64,000 nucleotides of DNA from an uncultured Pelagibacteraceae bacterium (GTDB lineage Bacteria; Pseudomonadota; Alphaproteobacteria; Pelagibacterales; Pelagibacteraceae), in NCBI GenBank assembly GCA_902551455.1, contig CACDDC010000002.1, forward strand, positions 1 through 64,000, given 5' to 3'. The notes under the pieces were generated by a model. The model was not told the origin of the DNA and did no database searches. It saw nothing but the letters and a program-made list of their open reading frames with translations. How positions within the stretch are numbered: the first letter of the stretch is position 1; every line of letters begins with the position of its first letter. Made by a program: the position numbers and the translations under genes. Positions 1 through 8,236 of this stretch are shown here, piece after piece.

Positions 1-778
1 CTCTAACATGTTTATATGACTCTATTAAATCTTTATTATTTACATCTATTAAATGTAATAATGTTTTACATCTTTCTATATGCTTTAAAAATTTAATTCC
101 TAAACCAACGCCTTTATGAGCACCTTCAATTAATCCAGGTATATCTGCAAGTATAATTTCTTTATCATCATATCTCAATACACCAAGGTTTGGATTAATA
201 GTAGTGAATCTATAATTTGCAATTTTAGGTGTTGCACTTGTAATTGAAGCTAATAGACTTGATTTACCCGCATTTGGTAAACCAATAATTCCAACATCAG
301 CAATTGTTTTTAATTGCAGCCAAATCCAAAATTCCTCTCCTAATAATCCTTTAGTAAATTTTTTTGGCGCTCTATTTGTTGAAGATTTAAATCTCGTATT
401 TCCTAAACCACCTTTCCCTCCTATTGCAACAACAAATTCTTCACTTTCTTTTTTAAAATCATAAATTAGGGTTTTATTATCTTCTTCAAATACTTGAGTA
501 CCAACTGGAACTTTTAAATATAAATCCTTACCTCCTTTTCCAGTTTGCTTTTTTCCTTTACCATCTTCTCCTCTATTTGCTTTAAAATGTTGTTTATATC
601 TAAAATCAATTAAAGTGTTTAGATTTCTTTCTGATTTTAAAATTACAGAACCACCTTTACCCCCATCACCCCCATCAGGACCACCAAATTCAATAAATTT
701 TTCCCTTCTAAAACTTGGTGAGCCAGAACCACCATTGCCAGCTTTTATATATATTTTTACTTGATCTAAAAATTTCAT
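1..778 (-). CDS. obgE: GTPase ObgE/CgtA (3' end outside window)
   Basis: Ribosome-associated GTPase acting in late 50S subunit assembly and stress control. The gene reads leftwards off the window, so only about the first 259 residues are seen. The N-terminal Obg fold is plain: it starts [17 protein letters not shown] and carries the glycine-rich stretch [13 protein letters not shown]. The G domain follows, with the P-loop GLPNAGKSS near residue 166 and the G3 motif DIPGLIEGA near residue 212. The ATG at 776-778 is the start because it gives the canonical Obg N-terminus. It follows rplU and rpmA in the usual bL21-bL27-Obg order and is probably co-transcribed with them. Confidence 0.96.
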   Translation of the reverse strand, partial: MKFLDQVKIYIKAGNGGSGSPSFRREKFIEFGGPDGGDGGKGGSVILKSERNLNTLIDFRYKQHFKANRGEDGKGKKQTGKGGKDLYLKVPVGTQVFEEDNKTLIYDFKKESEEFVVAIGGKGGLGNTRFKSSTNRAPKKFTKGLLGEEFWIWLQLKTIADVGIIGLPNAGKSSLLASITSATPKIANYRFTTINPNLGVLRYDDKEIILADIPGLIEGAHKGVGLGIKFLKHIERCKTLLHLIDVNNKDLIESYKHVR

Positions 779-813
779 GATAAGACAACTATTTTGAATT
801 TAAGTTGTATTTA

Positions 814-1068
814 TTAATTGGGTTTTACAGAAACAAAAGTTCTGTCTGACTTAGTTTTTTTGTACTCTACAGTGCCTTTAATTTTTGAGAAAATCGAATG
901 ATCTTTGCCCATGCCAACATGTTCACCTGGAAAAATTTTTGTTCCTCTTTGTCTTACAATTATATTCCCAGGAATTACTTGTTGTCCTCCATACTTTTTG
1001 ACGCCAAGTCTTCTTCCAGCACTATCCCTTCCATTTCTTGATGATCCACCTGCTTTTTTTGTTGCCAT
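814..1068 (-). CDS. rpmA: 50S ribosomal protein bL27
   Basis: Large-subunit protein whose N-terminal tail reaches the peptidyl transferase centre. The 84 residues begin [16 protein letters not shown], the conserved bL27 tail, followed by [12 protein letters not shown] and the [11 protein letters not shown] core. Length is normal for the family. It lies 15 bases downstream of rplU and 35 bases upstream of obgE on the same strand. It has no promoter of its own that I can see, so it is likely read from the rplU promoter. There is no sign of the Firmicute-type cleaved N-terminal extension. Confidence 0.97.
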   Translation of the reverse strand: MATKKAGGSSRNGRDSAGRRLGVKKYGGQQVIPGNIIVRQRGTKIFPGEHVGMGKDHSIFSKIKGTVEYKKTKSDRTFVSVKPN

Positions 1069-1083
1069 AACTTACCTATCTAT

Positions 1084-1482
1084 CTAGACTTTAATTTCCT
1101 CTTTTATTTCATTTTTTTTTGTAGGTTTTAAAATTTTAGGAGCTTCAGAAAAAATCTTTCCATCTTTAGAAAAAATTTTGTTTATTCTTATTAAAGAATA
1201 TTGTTGTCTATGACCGTTTTTTCTTCTTGAATTTTTTCTTCTTCTTTTTTTAAAAATTAAAACAGTTCTATTTTTACCATTTTTAATTAAGTCTGCCTCT
1301 ACTTTTGCACCATTAATTTTTGGATTTCCAACTTCAGAATTTTTATTGTCACCATAGGCTAAGACTTCGTTAAACTCTATCTTAGAATTTGACTTAGAAA
1401 TTTCAAGTTTCTCAACTTTCAATATTTCGCCAGCTTTGACTTTATATTGTTTTCCACCGGTTTGAATAACAGCAAATGACAT
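1084..1482 (-). CDS. rplU: 50S ribosomal protein bL21
   Basis: Large-subunit protein that binds 23S rRNA. The start MSFAVIQTGGKQYKVKAGE is typical of bL21, as is the basic KKRRRKNSRRKNGHRQ segment in the second half. At 132 residues it is about 30 longer than the E. coli protein. The excess is a charged, low-complexity C-terminal tail ending in alternating lysine and glutamate; such tails are common in alphaproteobacterial bL21. It is the first gene of rplU-rpmA-obgE, with a good sigma-70-like promoter upstream. Confidence 0.96.
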   Translation of the reverse strand: MSFAVIQTGGKQYKVKAGEILKVEKLEISKSNSKIEFNEVLAYGDNKNSEVGNPKINGAKVEADLIKNGKNRTVLIFKKRRRKNSRRKNGHRQQYSLIRINKIFSKDGKIFSEAPKILKPTKKNEIKEEIKV

Positions 1483-1509
1483 TAATAATACCCAATTTTT
1501 ATAGGCTGC

Positions 1510-1537
1510 AATATAATTCTAGACATATTTTAGTCAA
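1510..1537 (-). promoter_or_regulatory. Sigma-70-type promoter for rplU-rpmA-obgE
   Basis: On the minus strand TTGACT (1532-1537) and TATATT (1510-1515) are separated by 16 bases. The -10 box ends 27 bases before the rplU start codon. This is the only consensus-like promoter in the gap between gloB and rplU. It is a prediction from sequence. Confidence 0.6.
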
Positions 1538-1547
1538 GTTGAATAAA

Positions 1548-2267
1548 CTAAAAATTATCCTTTAAATCTCTTAATTTTGAAAAATCTTCTAAATTTTTTG
1601 CTCTCAAAAAAACATTACAAGCTAATTCATCACCTATTGTGGATGGAATTGTGGGTAAATTTTTTTCTAATTTTAAATTGATTTCTAGTATTTTTTTTTT
1701 TAATTCTTCATTATCACTTTCGTATTTTGAGCAGAATAATGAATTTTTTAAAGTATATTCATGTCCGCAATAAACTTTTGTGTTTTTAGGGAGACTTTTT
1801 AATTTTTTTAAAGAAGTATACATATCTTCTTTTGTGCCTTCAAATATTCTTCCACATCCTAATGAAAAAAGTGTATCTCCTGTAAAGACAATATTTTCTT
1901 TTATAAAATAAAAACAAATATGTCCTGTTGTATGTCCGGGAATATGTATTATTTTAAATTCAAAATTTCCACTTCTCCAAATTTCATTATTTTCAACTAA
2001 TATATCTATATCTGGTATTCTTTCCTTATCATTTTTAAAACCAATTATTTTTGATCCATATTTTTTTTTTAATTCAGTGTTTCCCCCTACATGATCATGG
2101 TGATGATGAGTATTTAGAATAAATTTTAAATCTATTTTCTTGCTTTTTATAAAATCAATAATAGGCTGAGCTTCACTTGGGTCAACTACACATGCATAAT
2201 TGTTTTTTTCATCAATAATTAAATATGAATAATTATCTTTTAAACACTTTATTATTTCTACTTTCAT
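1548..2267 (-). CDS. gloB: Hydroxyacylglutathione hydrolase (glyoxalase II)
   Basis: Hydrolyses S-lactoylglutathione to lactate and glutathione in methylglyoxal detoxification. It is a metallo-beta-lactamase-fold enzyme: the metal-binding THHHHDH motif is at residues 53-59. Further metal ligands lie in HIPGHTTGH and FTGDTLF, and YCGHEYT supports glyoxalase II over other family members. The 239 residues are close to the usual 250. It starts one base after the metW stop, so it is the last gene of metX-metW-gloB. The link to methionine synthesis is positional only. Confidence 0.9.
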   Translation of the reverse strand: MKVEIIKCLKDNYSYLIIDEKNNYACVVDPSEAQPIIDFIKSKKIDLKFILNTHHHHDHVGGNTELKKKYGSKIIGFKNDKERIPDIDILVENNEIWRSGNFEFKIIHIPGHTTGHICFYFIKENIVFTGDTLFSLGCGRIFEGTKEDMYTSLKKLKSLPKNTKVYCGHEYTLKNSLFCSKYESDNEELKKKILEINLKLEKNLPTIPSTIGDELACNVFLRAKNLEDFSKLRDLKDNF

Positions 2268-2268
2268 T

Positions 2269-2865
2269 TTATTTCTCTATCAAAAAAATTCCTAATTCGG
2301 AAAAAAAATTTTTAACATTTAAATTATTGTTATTTATTTCAGATACTTTTTTCCCATGTAAAGCTAATGATTTAAATAAATTAAATTTTTTTTGTTTTGA
2401 AAAATTAACAAAATCTTTAATTGTACACATGTGTATGTTTGGAGTATTATACCATTCATTTGGTAAGTGAGTAGTTACTGGCATTGTTCCTTTGAAAAAA
2501 AGATGAAGCCTTACTTTCCAATACCCAAAATTTGGAATAGTAACTATAGCTTTGCTTGAGACTCTTAGTAAATTGTCTATAACTTTTTCAGGATTATAAA
2601 ATGCTTGTAGAGTCTGGCTTAAAATAACGTAGTCAAACGAGGAATCTGGAAATTGTTCTAAATCTTTTTCAGCATTTCCTTCAATAACTGATAATCCTTT
2701 AGAAATACATTTTTGTACATTATGTTTAGAAATTTCCAAACCTCTGGTATCAATATTTTTATTTTCAAATAAATATTTCATTAATGTGCCATCTCCACAT
2801 CCAACATCTAGTACTCTTTTATTACTTTCAATTAATTCTGAAATAATTTGAAATTCTTTTTTCAT
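2269..2865 (-). CDS. metW: Methionine biosynthesis protein MetW
   Basis: Partner of MetX in many proteobacteria, where the pair supplies acylated homoserine for methionine synthesis. The fold is that of a class I methyltransferase: VLDVGCGDGTL, residues 18-28, is the SAM-binding loop. PNFGYWKVRLHLFFKG and the THLPNEWYNTPNIHMCT segment are typical of MetW. The 198 residues match the family. The start codon lies four bases after the metX stop, so the two are almost certainly translated from one mRNA under the SAM-II riboswitch. Confidence 0.93.
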   Translation of the reverse strand: MKKEFQIISELIESNKRVLDVGCGDGTLMKYLFENKNIDTRGLEISKHNVQKCISKGLSVIEGNAEKDLEQFPDSSFDYVILSQTLQAFYNPEKVIDNLLRVSSKAIVTIPNFGYWKVRLHLFFKGTMPVTTHLPNEWYNTPNIHMCTIKDFVNFSKQKKFNLFKSLALHGKKVSEINNNNLNVKNFFSELGIFLIEK

Positions 2866-2869
2866 AATT

Positions 2870-3979
2870 CTAATAGTTTGCTTCTAAAAAGTTTTTTACT
2901 GATTTTAAGAATTCAGGCACTTCCAATAAAAAGGAATCATGTCCTTTATCACTTTCAATTTCTATAAAGCCTACATCTGCACCCGCAGCATTAAGCGCTA
3001 TAACAATTTCTTTATTTTCAGAAGTTGGATATAACCAATCAGAAGTGAATGAAATAATAAAAAATTTAACTTTACTACTTTTAAATGCGTCTGATAAATT
3101 TCCATTATATTCTTTTACTAGATCAAAATAATCCATTGCTCTAGTAATATATAAATAACTATTTGCATCGAATCGATCAACAAATGCTGAGCCTTGATGT
3201 CTAAGATAACTCTCAATTTGGAAATCTGCATCAAAACTAAAATTTAAGTCTTCTCTTTTTTGAAGTTTTCTTCCAAATTTTTCTTGTAAACCTTTTTTCG
3301 ATAAATAAGTGATATGTGCTGCCATTCTGGCAACAGATAAACCCTTATCAGGAGAATTTTCATTATTGAGATAGTCTCCCTTTTTCCAATTAGCATCAGC
3401 CATTATAGCTTGTCTACCTAATTCATTTAGAGCAATATTTTGCGCTGAATGACTAGCTGTGCAAGCTATAGGTAGAGCAGTTTTAGTTTTGTTTGGAAAA
3501 TTTGCAACAAATTGTAGAACTTGCATTCCCCCCATTGATCCACCCATTACGCTATACAGTTGATCAATTTTAAAAAAATCTAATAAGTTATATTGTACAT
3601 TTACCATATCATTGATTGTTATTACTGGAAAATCTGTTCCAATATTTTTTTTTGTTTTTGAATCAACAGTGCTAGGACCATAAGAACCCATGCATCCACC
3701 AATCACATTTGCACAAATTACAAAAAATTTATTTGTATCTACTGCTTTATTTGGCCCTACTAAATATGACCACCAACCACTTTTATTTGTTATTGGATTA
3801 ATATCAGTTACGAATTGATCTCCTGATAAAGCGTGAAATGCCAATATTGCATTATCTTTTTTTTTATTCAAAGTACCATACGTTTCATATGCTAATGGAA
3901 AATTTGAAATAGTTTTACCGCAATCAAGCTTTATAGTTTTTTCTATAATAAATGTTTTTACCTTATGTATTTTATTCAT
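2870..3979 (-). CDS. metX: Homoserine O-acyltransferase (MetX)
   Basis: Acylates homoserine for sulfhydrylation to homocysteine. It is an alpha/beta-hydrolase of 369 residues. The nucleophile elbow GGSMGGMQ puts the catalytic Ser at 148, and the Asp (SFTSDWLYP) and His (DKGHDSF) of the triad lie near the C-terminus. Whether it uses acetyl-CoA or succinyl-CoA cannot be settled by eye. It heads metX-metW-gloB. A SAM-II riboswitch sits between its promoter and start codon, so it should be shut down when SAM is abundant. The ATG at 3979 follows a short AAGGA element at close spacing. Confidence 0.95.
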   Translation of the reverse strand: MNKIHKVKTFIIEKTIKLDCGKTISNFPLAYETYGTLNKKKDNAILAFHALSGDQFVTDINPITNKSGWWSYLVGPNKAVDTNKFFVICANVIGGCMGSYGPSTVDSKTKKNIGTDFPVITINDMVNVQYNLLDFFKIDQLYSVMGGSMGGMQVLQFVANFPNKTKTALPIACTASHSAQNIALNELGRQAIMADANWKKGDYLNNENSPDKGLSVARMAAHITYLSKKGLQEKFGRKLQKREDLNFSFDADFQIESYLRHQGSAFVDRFDANSYLYITRAMDYFDLVKEYNGNLSDAFKSSKVKFFIISFTSDWLYPTSENKEIVIALNAAGADVGFIEIESDKGHDSFLLEVPEFLKSVKNFLEANY

Positions 3980-4014
3980 TTCCTTTTTTTTTATTGAATT
4001 GTGAGGTAAAAAAA

Positions 4015-4066
4015 CTTATTTAGCGGTTTTTTTATAGCGCTCGCAATTCAGTTAAATCAGCGCAAG
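4015..4066 (-). promoter_or_regulatory. SAM-II riboswitch upstream of metX
   Basis: The minus strand contains the conserved SAM-II landmarks in order: GCGCTGATTTAAC, then TTGC, AGCGC, and GCTAAATAAG. GCGCT and AGCGC can pair as P1, and the 3' GCTAAA block supplies the pseudoknot strand. The aptamer is about 52 nt, as expected, and ends 35 bases before the metX ATG. SAM-II is known from alphaproteobacterial metA/metX and metagenomic SAR11-like genes, where SAM binding blocks translation. The assignment rests on motif match and gene context, not a covariance search. Confidence 0.9.
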
Positions 4067-4071
4067 AAATG

Positions 4072-4098
4072 TTTATAATAAACAATTTTATATGTCAA
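4072..4098 (-). promoter_or_regulatory. Promoter for the riboswitch-metX transcript
   Basis: On the minus strand a perfect TTGACA (4093-4098) is followed after 15 bases by TATAAA (4072-4077). Transcription from here would begin right at the 5' edge of the riboswitch, which fits a short 5' leader carrying only the aptamer. The spacer is slightly short, so the exact -10 register is uncertain. Confidence 0.55.
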
Positions 4099-4173
4099 TT
4101 TTTTTTAAGAAAATTACTTATTTTATGTAAAAAGCTAATTTTTTATCTATAAAGATACAAAATATTTAAAATT

Positions 4174-5259
4174 ATGACTTCGCTTAACTTTAGAAAAATA
4201 AATATAGAATCCTACAAGCCAGGAAGTTCTATTTTAAAAAATAAGAAGAATGCAATAAAGCTATCCGCTAATGAATCGGCATTGGGAATGAGTCCGAAAG
4301 TTATCAAAATTTTGAAAAGTAAAAAATACAAAATTTCTAAGTATCCAGACAGTAAAGCAATTAATTTGAGAAAATTAATAGCTTTAAAATTCAAATGTGA
4401 ATTCAATAAAATTATTTGTGGCTCAGGTTCAGATGAAGTGATTCAAATGATATGTCAACTTTTTCTTAAGAATGGAGATGAGGTAATAGTACCGCAATAC
4501 AGTTTTTTAATGTACAGAATATACTCATCAATTGTTGGAGCAAAAGTAATTCTCTCAAAAGAAAAAGAATTTAAAGTTTCAGTTAAAGAAATAATTAAAA
4601 AAGTTAATAAAAAAACAAAGATTGTTTTTATTGCAAATCCAAACAATCCAACAGGAACATATTTAGAAAAAAAAGAATTAATTAATCTAAGAAAAAAACT
4701 AAATAAAAAAATTTTATTAGTTATTGATGATGCGTATGATGAGTATATGAAAGATAAAAAATATTCTTCAGGATTAAAAATTTTCAAAAATAAAAAAAAT
4801 GTATTTATTTTAAGAACTTTTTCTAAAATTTATGGACTTGCTGCTTTAAGAGTAGGTTGGGGATATGGTGATAGAAAAATAATTGATGCATTAAATATGA
4901 TTAAACCACCCTTTAATGTAAATAAAATTGCTCAATTATGTGCAATTGAATCTTTAAAGGATATTAATTTTATTAATAAATCAGTTAAACATAATTTATT
5001 TTGGAGTAAAAAAATTAAAAAAAGCTTGGAACGATTTAATATTTTTTGTAATAAAGTAAGTGCAAATTTTCTTTTGCTCAATTTTGATAAATGTAAATTA
5101 AATGCAAATAACGTAGAGAAAAAATTACTTAAAAAAGGTTTAATATTAAGAGACACTAAAACGTATGGAATTAAAAATTGTTTAAGATTAACAATTGGAA
5201 ATAATTTAGAAAACAAGTTATTTTTAAAATTTATGAACAAGATATTTAAAAATGTTTAA
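4174..5259 (+). CDS. hisC: HisC-like PLP aminotransferase (histidinol-phosphate/aromatic)
   Basis: Class I/II PLP aminotransferase of the histidinol-phosphate family, 361 residues. Visible landmarks are ANPNNPTG (154-161), the DDAY segment near 186, and the PLP lysine 218 in RTFSKIYGL. The next gene, a TyrA-type dehydrogenase, overlaps its end by eight bases. This suggests use on prephenate or aromatic keto acids in tyrosine and phenylalanine synthesis, perhaps as well as histidinol phosphate. The family alone does not separate these substrates. It is divergent from metX, with roughly 75 bases between its start and the metX promoter. Confidence 0.85.
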   Translation: MTSLNFRKINIESYKPGSSILKNKKNAIKLSANESALGMSPKVIKILKSKKYKISKYPDSKAINLRKLIALKFKCEFNKIICGSGSDEVIQMICQLFLKNGDEVIVPQYSFLMYRIYSSIVGAKVILSKEKEFKVSVKEIIKKVNKKTKIVFIANPNNPTGTYLEKKELINLRKKLNKKILLVIDDAYDEYMKDKKYSSGLKIFKNKKNVFILRTFSKIYGLAALRVGWGYGDRKIIDALNMIKPPFNVNKIAQLCAIESLKDINFINKSVKHNLFWSKKIKKSLERFNIFCNKVSANFLLLNFDKCKLNANNVEKKLLKKGLILRDTKTYGIKNCLRLTIGNNLENKLFLKFMNKIFKNV

Positions 5260-6151
5260 AAATATTTTGATAATTGGATGTGGTATGATTGGATCCTCAA
5301 TTCTTAGAGGAGTCATTAGCCAAAAGTTGTGTCAAAAAGCTTATGTATATGAAAAAAATATTAAATACCAAAACCAAATAAAAAAAATAAATAAGAAAAT
5401 TATTTTAATCAAAAAACTTGATAAAAAAATAAAGGATATGGACTTAGTTGTTATCTCAACTCCAATGAGCGAATACCAAAGAATAATTATTAAACTTAAT
5501 AAAAATTTGAGTAATAAAACTTTAATTACTGATGTTGGATCAACTAGGTCAAATGTTGCAAAACTAATTAAAGAAAAATTATCAAAAAAATTAAATTGGA
5601 TAATGAGCCATCCTATATCTGGTTCTGAAGCTAGTGGACCAAAATATGGTAGTAAAAATTTATTTAAAAATAAATGGTGCATTTTGATAAAAAGTAAGAA
5701 AAATAAATTACTAGAAAACAAATTGTTTAGATTTTGGAAAAAATTAGGTTCTAGAATTTTGTTTATGCAAGAACAGGAACATGACAAAATTTTTGCAGTT
5801 ACAAGTCATCTACCACACTTAGTTGCATACAATTTAATTAAAACTGCACAAGATTTTCAAAAAACTCATAAAAAAAATATAATTAAATACAGCGCAGGTG
5901 GTTTAAGAGACTCTTCTAGGTTAGCGGCATCCAACGAAATTATGTGGAGAGATGTATTTTTTAATAATAGTAAAAATATGTCTAAAATAATTGATTTATT
6001 CATTAGAAACTTAGAGAACTTTAAGATGGATATTAATAAAAAAAGAAATTCTTTATTACTCGATAAGCTTAAAAAATCCAAAAAAGTCAGACAACAAATC
6101 TTGTTATTAAAACAAGATATTAGTAAACCAGATTTTGGTAGAGAAAATTAA
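5252..6151 (+). CDS. tyrA: Prephenate/arogenate dehydrogenase (TyrA family)
   Basis: NAD(P)-dependent dehydrogenase of tyrosine biosynthesis. The N-terminus has the Rossmann fingerprint IIGCGMIGSS, then VVISTPMSEY and DVGSTR. MSHPISGSEASGP is the signature around the substrate pocket, with the catalytic His in SHPISG. EHDKIFAVTSHLPHL is the second conserved helix. At 299 residues it is a single-domain enzyme with no ACT or chorismate mutase part. It overlaps the upstream aminotransferase by eight bases, giving a two-gene aromatic amino acid unit. Its stop overlaps the converging peptidase gene by four bases. Confidence 0.9.
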   Translation: MFKNILIIGCGMIGSSILRGVISQKLCQKAYVYEKNIKYQNQIKKINKKIILIKKLDKKIKDMDLVVISTPMSEYQRIIIKLNKNLSNKTLITDVGSTRSNVAKLIKEKLSKKLNWIMSHPISGSEASGPKYGSKNLFKNKWCILIKSKKNKLLENKLFRFWKKLGSRILFMQEQEHDKIFAVTSHLPHLVAYNLIKTAQDFQKTHKKNIIKYSAGGLRDSSRLAASNEIMWRDVFFNNSKNMSKIIDLFIRNLENFKMDINKKRNSLLLDKLKKSKKVRQQILLLKQDISKPDFGREN

Positions 6152-6873
6152 ATTCTAAATACTTTTTTTACTTTTAATTTGGGTATTTTCTCTATCCTTT
6201 TTATTGTTTTGTGAATTGGCATTATAATAACTTTTTTCTCTGGACCGTAAGCATGTATTAGTTTTTTTGAGTCAATACATACTGCAACATGTCCTTTCCA
6301 AAAAATTATGTCACCTTTTTTAAATTTTTTTTTTATTATGCTTCCTTTTTTACATTTTATTTGCTCAACCGTATCTCTTGGAAAAAATTTGTTATTAAAT
6401 TTATAAAATATTTGAATTAATGCCGAGCAGTCAATACCATCATATGTTTTACCTCCCCATTTATATTTGCAATTTAAATATGATTTAAAAATTTTAACAA
6501 AATTTTTTTCCCTTTTATTTATAAGAGTTATATCTTTCTGTTTTATCCATTTATTTTTTTTAAACATAACATAATTTTTTTTCCGTTTTATAATCTCAAT
6601 TTTACTTGAAAATGGTAAAAATTTATCTGATTTATAAATTTTTGCTTTTAAGACTTTTACTTTATGTGTGGGTTTAAATTTTTTAATAAATTTTTTATTT
6701 TTTACATAACCATAATATTTATCATAAAATGTTCTTATTTTTATAAAACCTTTTTCTTTTTTTAAAATTTTGAATTTTTCTCCATAAATAATCTGCGAGC
6801 TAATTTTAGAATTAATCGAAGGTCTTTCGTAAATATTGATATACGGATTATTACAATAAAAATTATTCTGCAC
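6148..6873 (-). CDS. NlpC/P60 peptidase with SH3-like N-terminus
   Basis: Cysteine peptidase expected to cut the peptide stems of peptidoglycan. Residues about 1-115 form two SH3b-like beta domains. The NlpC/P60 catalytic domain follows, with Cys149 in DGIDCSAL, His195 in KGHVAV and a third polar residue near His207. There is no signal peptide or membrane segment, so the enzyme looks cytoplasmic. It starts with GTG inside the last codons of ampG (11-base overlap). Together these suggest trimming of imported muropeptides, as by YkfC-type recycling enzymes; that role is inference. Confidence 0.85.
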   Translation of the reverse strand: MQNNFYCNNPYINIYERPSINSKISSQIIYGEKFKILKKEKGFIKIRTFYDKYYGYVKNKKFIKKFKPTHKVKVLKAKIYKSDKFLPFSSKIEIIKRKKNYVMFKKNKWIKQKDITLINKREKNFVKIFKSYLNCKYKWGGKTYDGIDCSALIQIFYKFNNKFFPRDTVEQIKCKKGSIIKKKFKKGDIIFWKGHVAVCIDSKKLIHAYGPEKKVIIMPIHKTIKRIEKIPKLKVKKVFRI

Positions 6874-8236
6874 CTATTTTTACTTTATGTCTTATGAACC
6901 ATAGACATATTAAAGATGGAATAACCATTATTGTTGTTAACACAAAGAATGTTCCCCAATCTCCATTTAGCCAGTCAACAAGAGCTCCCGAAGATGAAGC
7001 AAGTGTGGTTCTTCCAGCAGTTCCTATAGAAGCAAGCAATGCATATTGTGTTGCTGTGTAAGTTCTATCAACTAATAATGAAATAAAAGCAACAAAAGCA
7101 ACTGTTGCAAATGCAGCGGTAATATCATCAGCAATTACTGCAATTGCAAATAATAATTCAGATTTACCTGTCCAGGCCAAAACTGCAAATAGAAGATTTG
7201 TTAAAGCCATTAATCCTCCAGCAAAGAACATTGTTTTTATAGTTCCTGCTCGCATTGCCATTACACCTCCTAACAAAGTAAAAACTACTGTAGTAATCCA
7301 TCCTAGTCCTTTCGAATAAATTGCAATTTGTCCTTTAGAAAATCCAATTTCTTTATAAAAAACAATAGACATTCTTCCAAGAAACGCTTCTCCAATTTTG
7401 AATAAAAATACAAAACCTAATATTCCTACTGCAATTGCAAATCCATTTTTCCTAAAAAAACTAATTATAGGTCCACCAATAGTTCCTGTAATGTAGGCAA
7501 TAAAATTAGTTATAATATTGCTGGACCCAAGTTTTCCTTCAATTAATTTATCAGTTTCTCTTTGTTTTGCTTCTCTATCAGTTTCAATTGGCTCATGAAC
7601 AAACATCAAACCAATATTCATTAAAATTATTACAACTCCTAAAATTAAAAAAGTGGCTTGCCAATAATCTGCAACTCCTAAGTTTTCAAAAAATTCTGCT
7701 GTAAATAAAGCAATTACCCCACCCAGTTTATAGCCAGTCCACCATCCAACAACCGCCATTGCTGCACCAGCAGCCATTGATTTTCCTTCATCTGCATTAA
7801 TCTGTTCAATTCTTAAAGCATCAACCGTTATATCTTGAGTAGCAGAAGCTATTGCAATAATTAATCCAACAGTAATCAACATAGCTAAGTTTTGAGTTGG
7901 ATTTATTAAACTCCAGACTACTAAGCTTAATAAAATTATAATTTGCATTAAAACTATCCATCCTCTTCTATGGCCTAGTTTTTTTGTTAAAAAAGGTATT
8001 TGAATTCTATCTATTATTGGGGCCCATAAATAATTAAAAGCATAAACACCGAATATTAAACCTGCCCATCCTATTGTTGATCTACTAAGTCCTTCTTCTT
8101 TTAACCAAAGACTTAAACTGCTTGCTATTAATACCCAAGGAAAACCACTTATTGCTCCAAGAAGCAATATTCTGATCATTCTTATATCTCTGTATACCAA
8201 CAGCGACTCAATCCAACTTTGTTTTTTTTCTATCAT
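6863..8236 (-). CDS. ampG: AmpG-type muropeptide permease (MFS)
   Basis: Major facilitator protein of about 457 residues and 12 or more membrane segments. GFPWVLIASSLSLWLKEEG, the DRI loop and the QDITVDALRIE stretch are characteristic of AmpG, which imports GlcNAc-anhydroMurNAc peptides for cell-wall recycling. I choose the ATG at 8236 rather than the TTG at 8251. It forms a TGATG junction with the trkH stop and has GGAG nine bases upstream. The overlapping downstream NlpC/P60 peptidase, and the amgK-murU pair elsewhere in the window, fit a recycling pathway. Confidence 0.88.
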   Translation of the reverse strand: MIEKKQSWIESLLVYRDIRMIRILLLGAISGFPWVLIASSLSLWLKEEGLSRSTIGWAGLIFGVYAFNYLWAPIIDRIQIPFLTKKLGHRRGWIVLMQIIILLSLVVWSLINPTQNLAMLITVGLIIAIASATQDITVDALRIEQINADEGKSMAAGAAMAVVGWWTGYKLGGVIALFTAEFFENLGVADYWQATFLILGVVIILMNIGLMFVHEPIETDREAKQRETDKLIEGKLGSSNIITNFIAYITGTIGGPIISFFRKNGFAIAVGILGFVFLFKIGEAFLGRMSIVFYKEIGFSKGQIAIYSKGLGWITTVVFTLLGGVMAMRAGTIKTMFFAGGLMALTNLLFAVLAWTGKSELLFAIAVIADDITAAFATVAFVAFISLLVDRTYTATQYALLASIGTAGRTTLASSSGALVDWLNGDWGTFFVLTTIMVIPSLICLWFIRHKVKIGAE

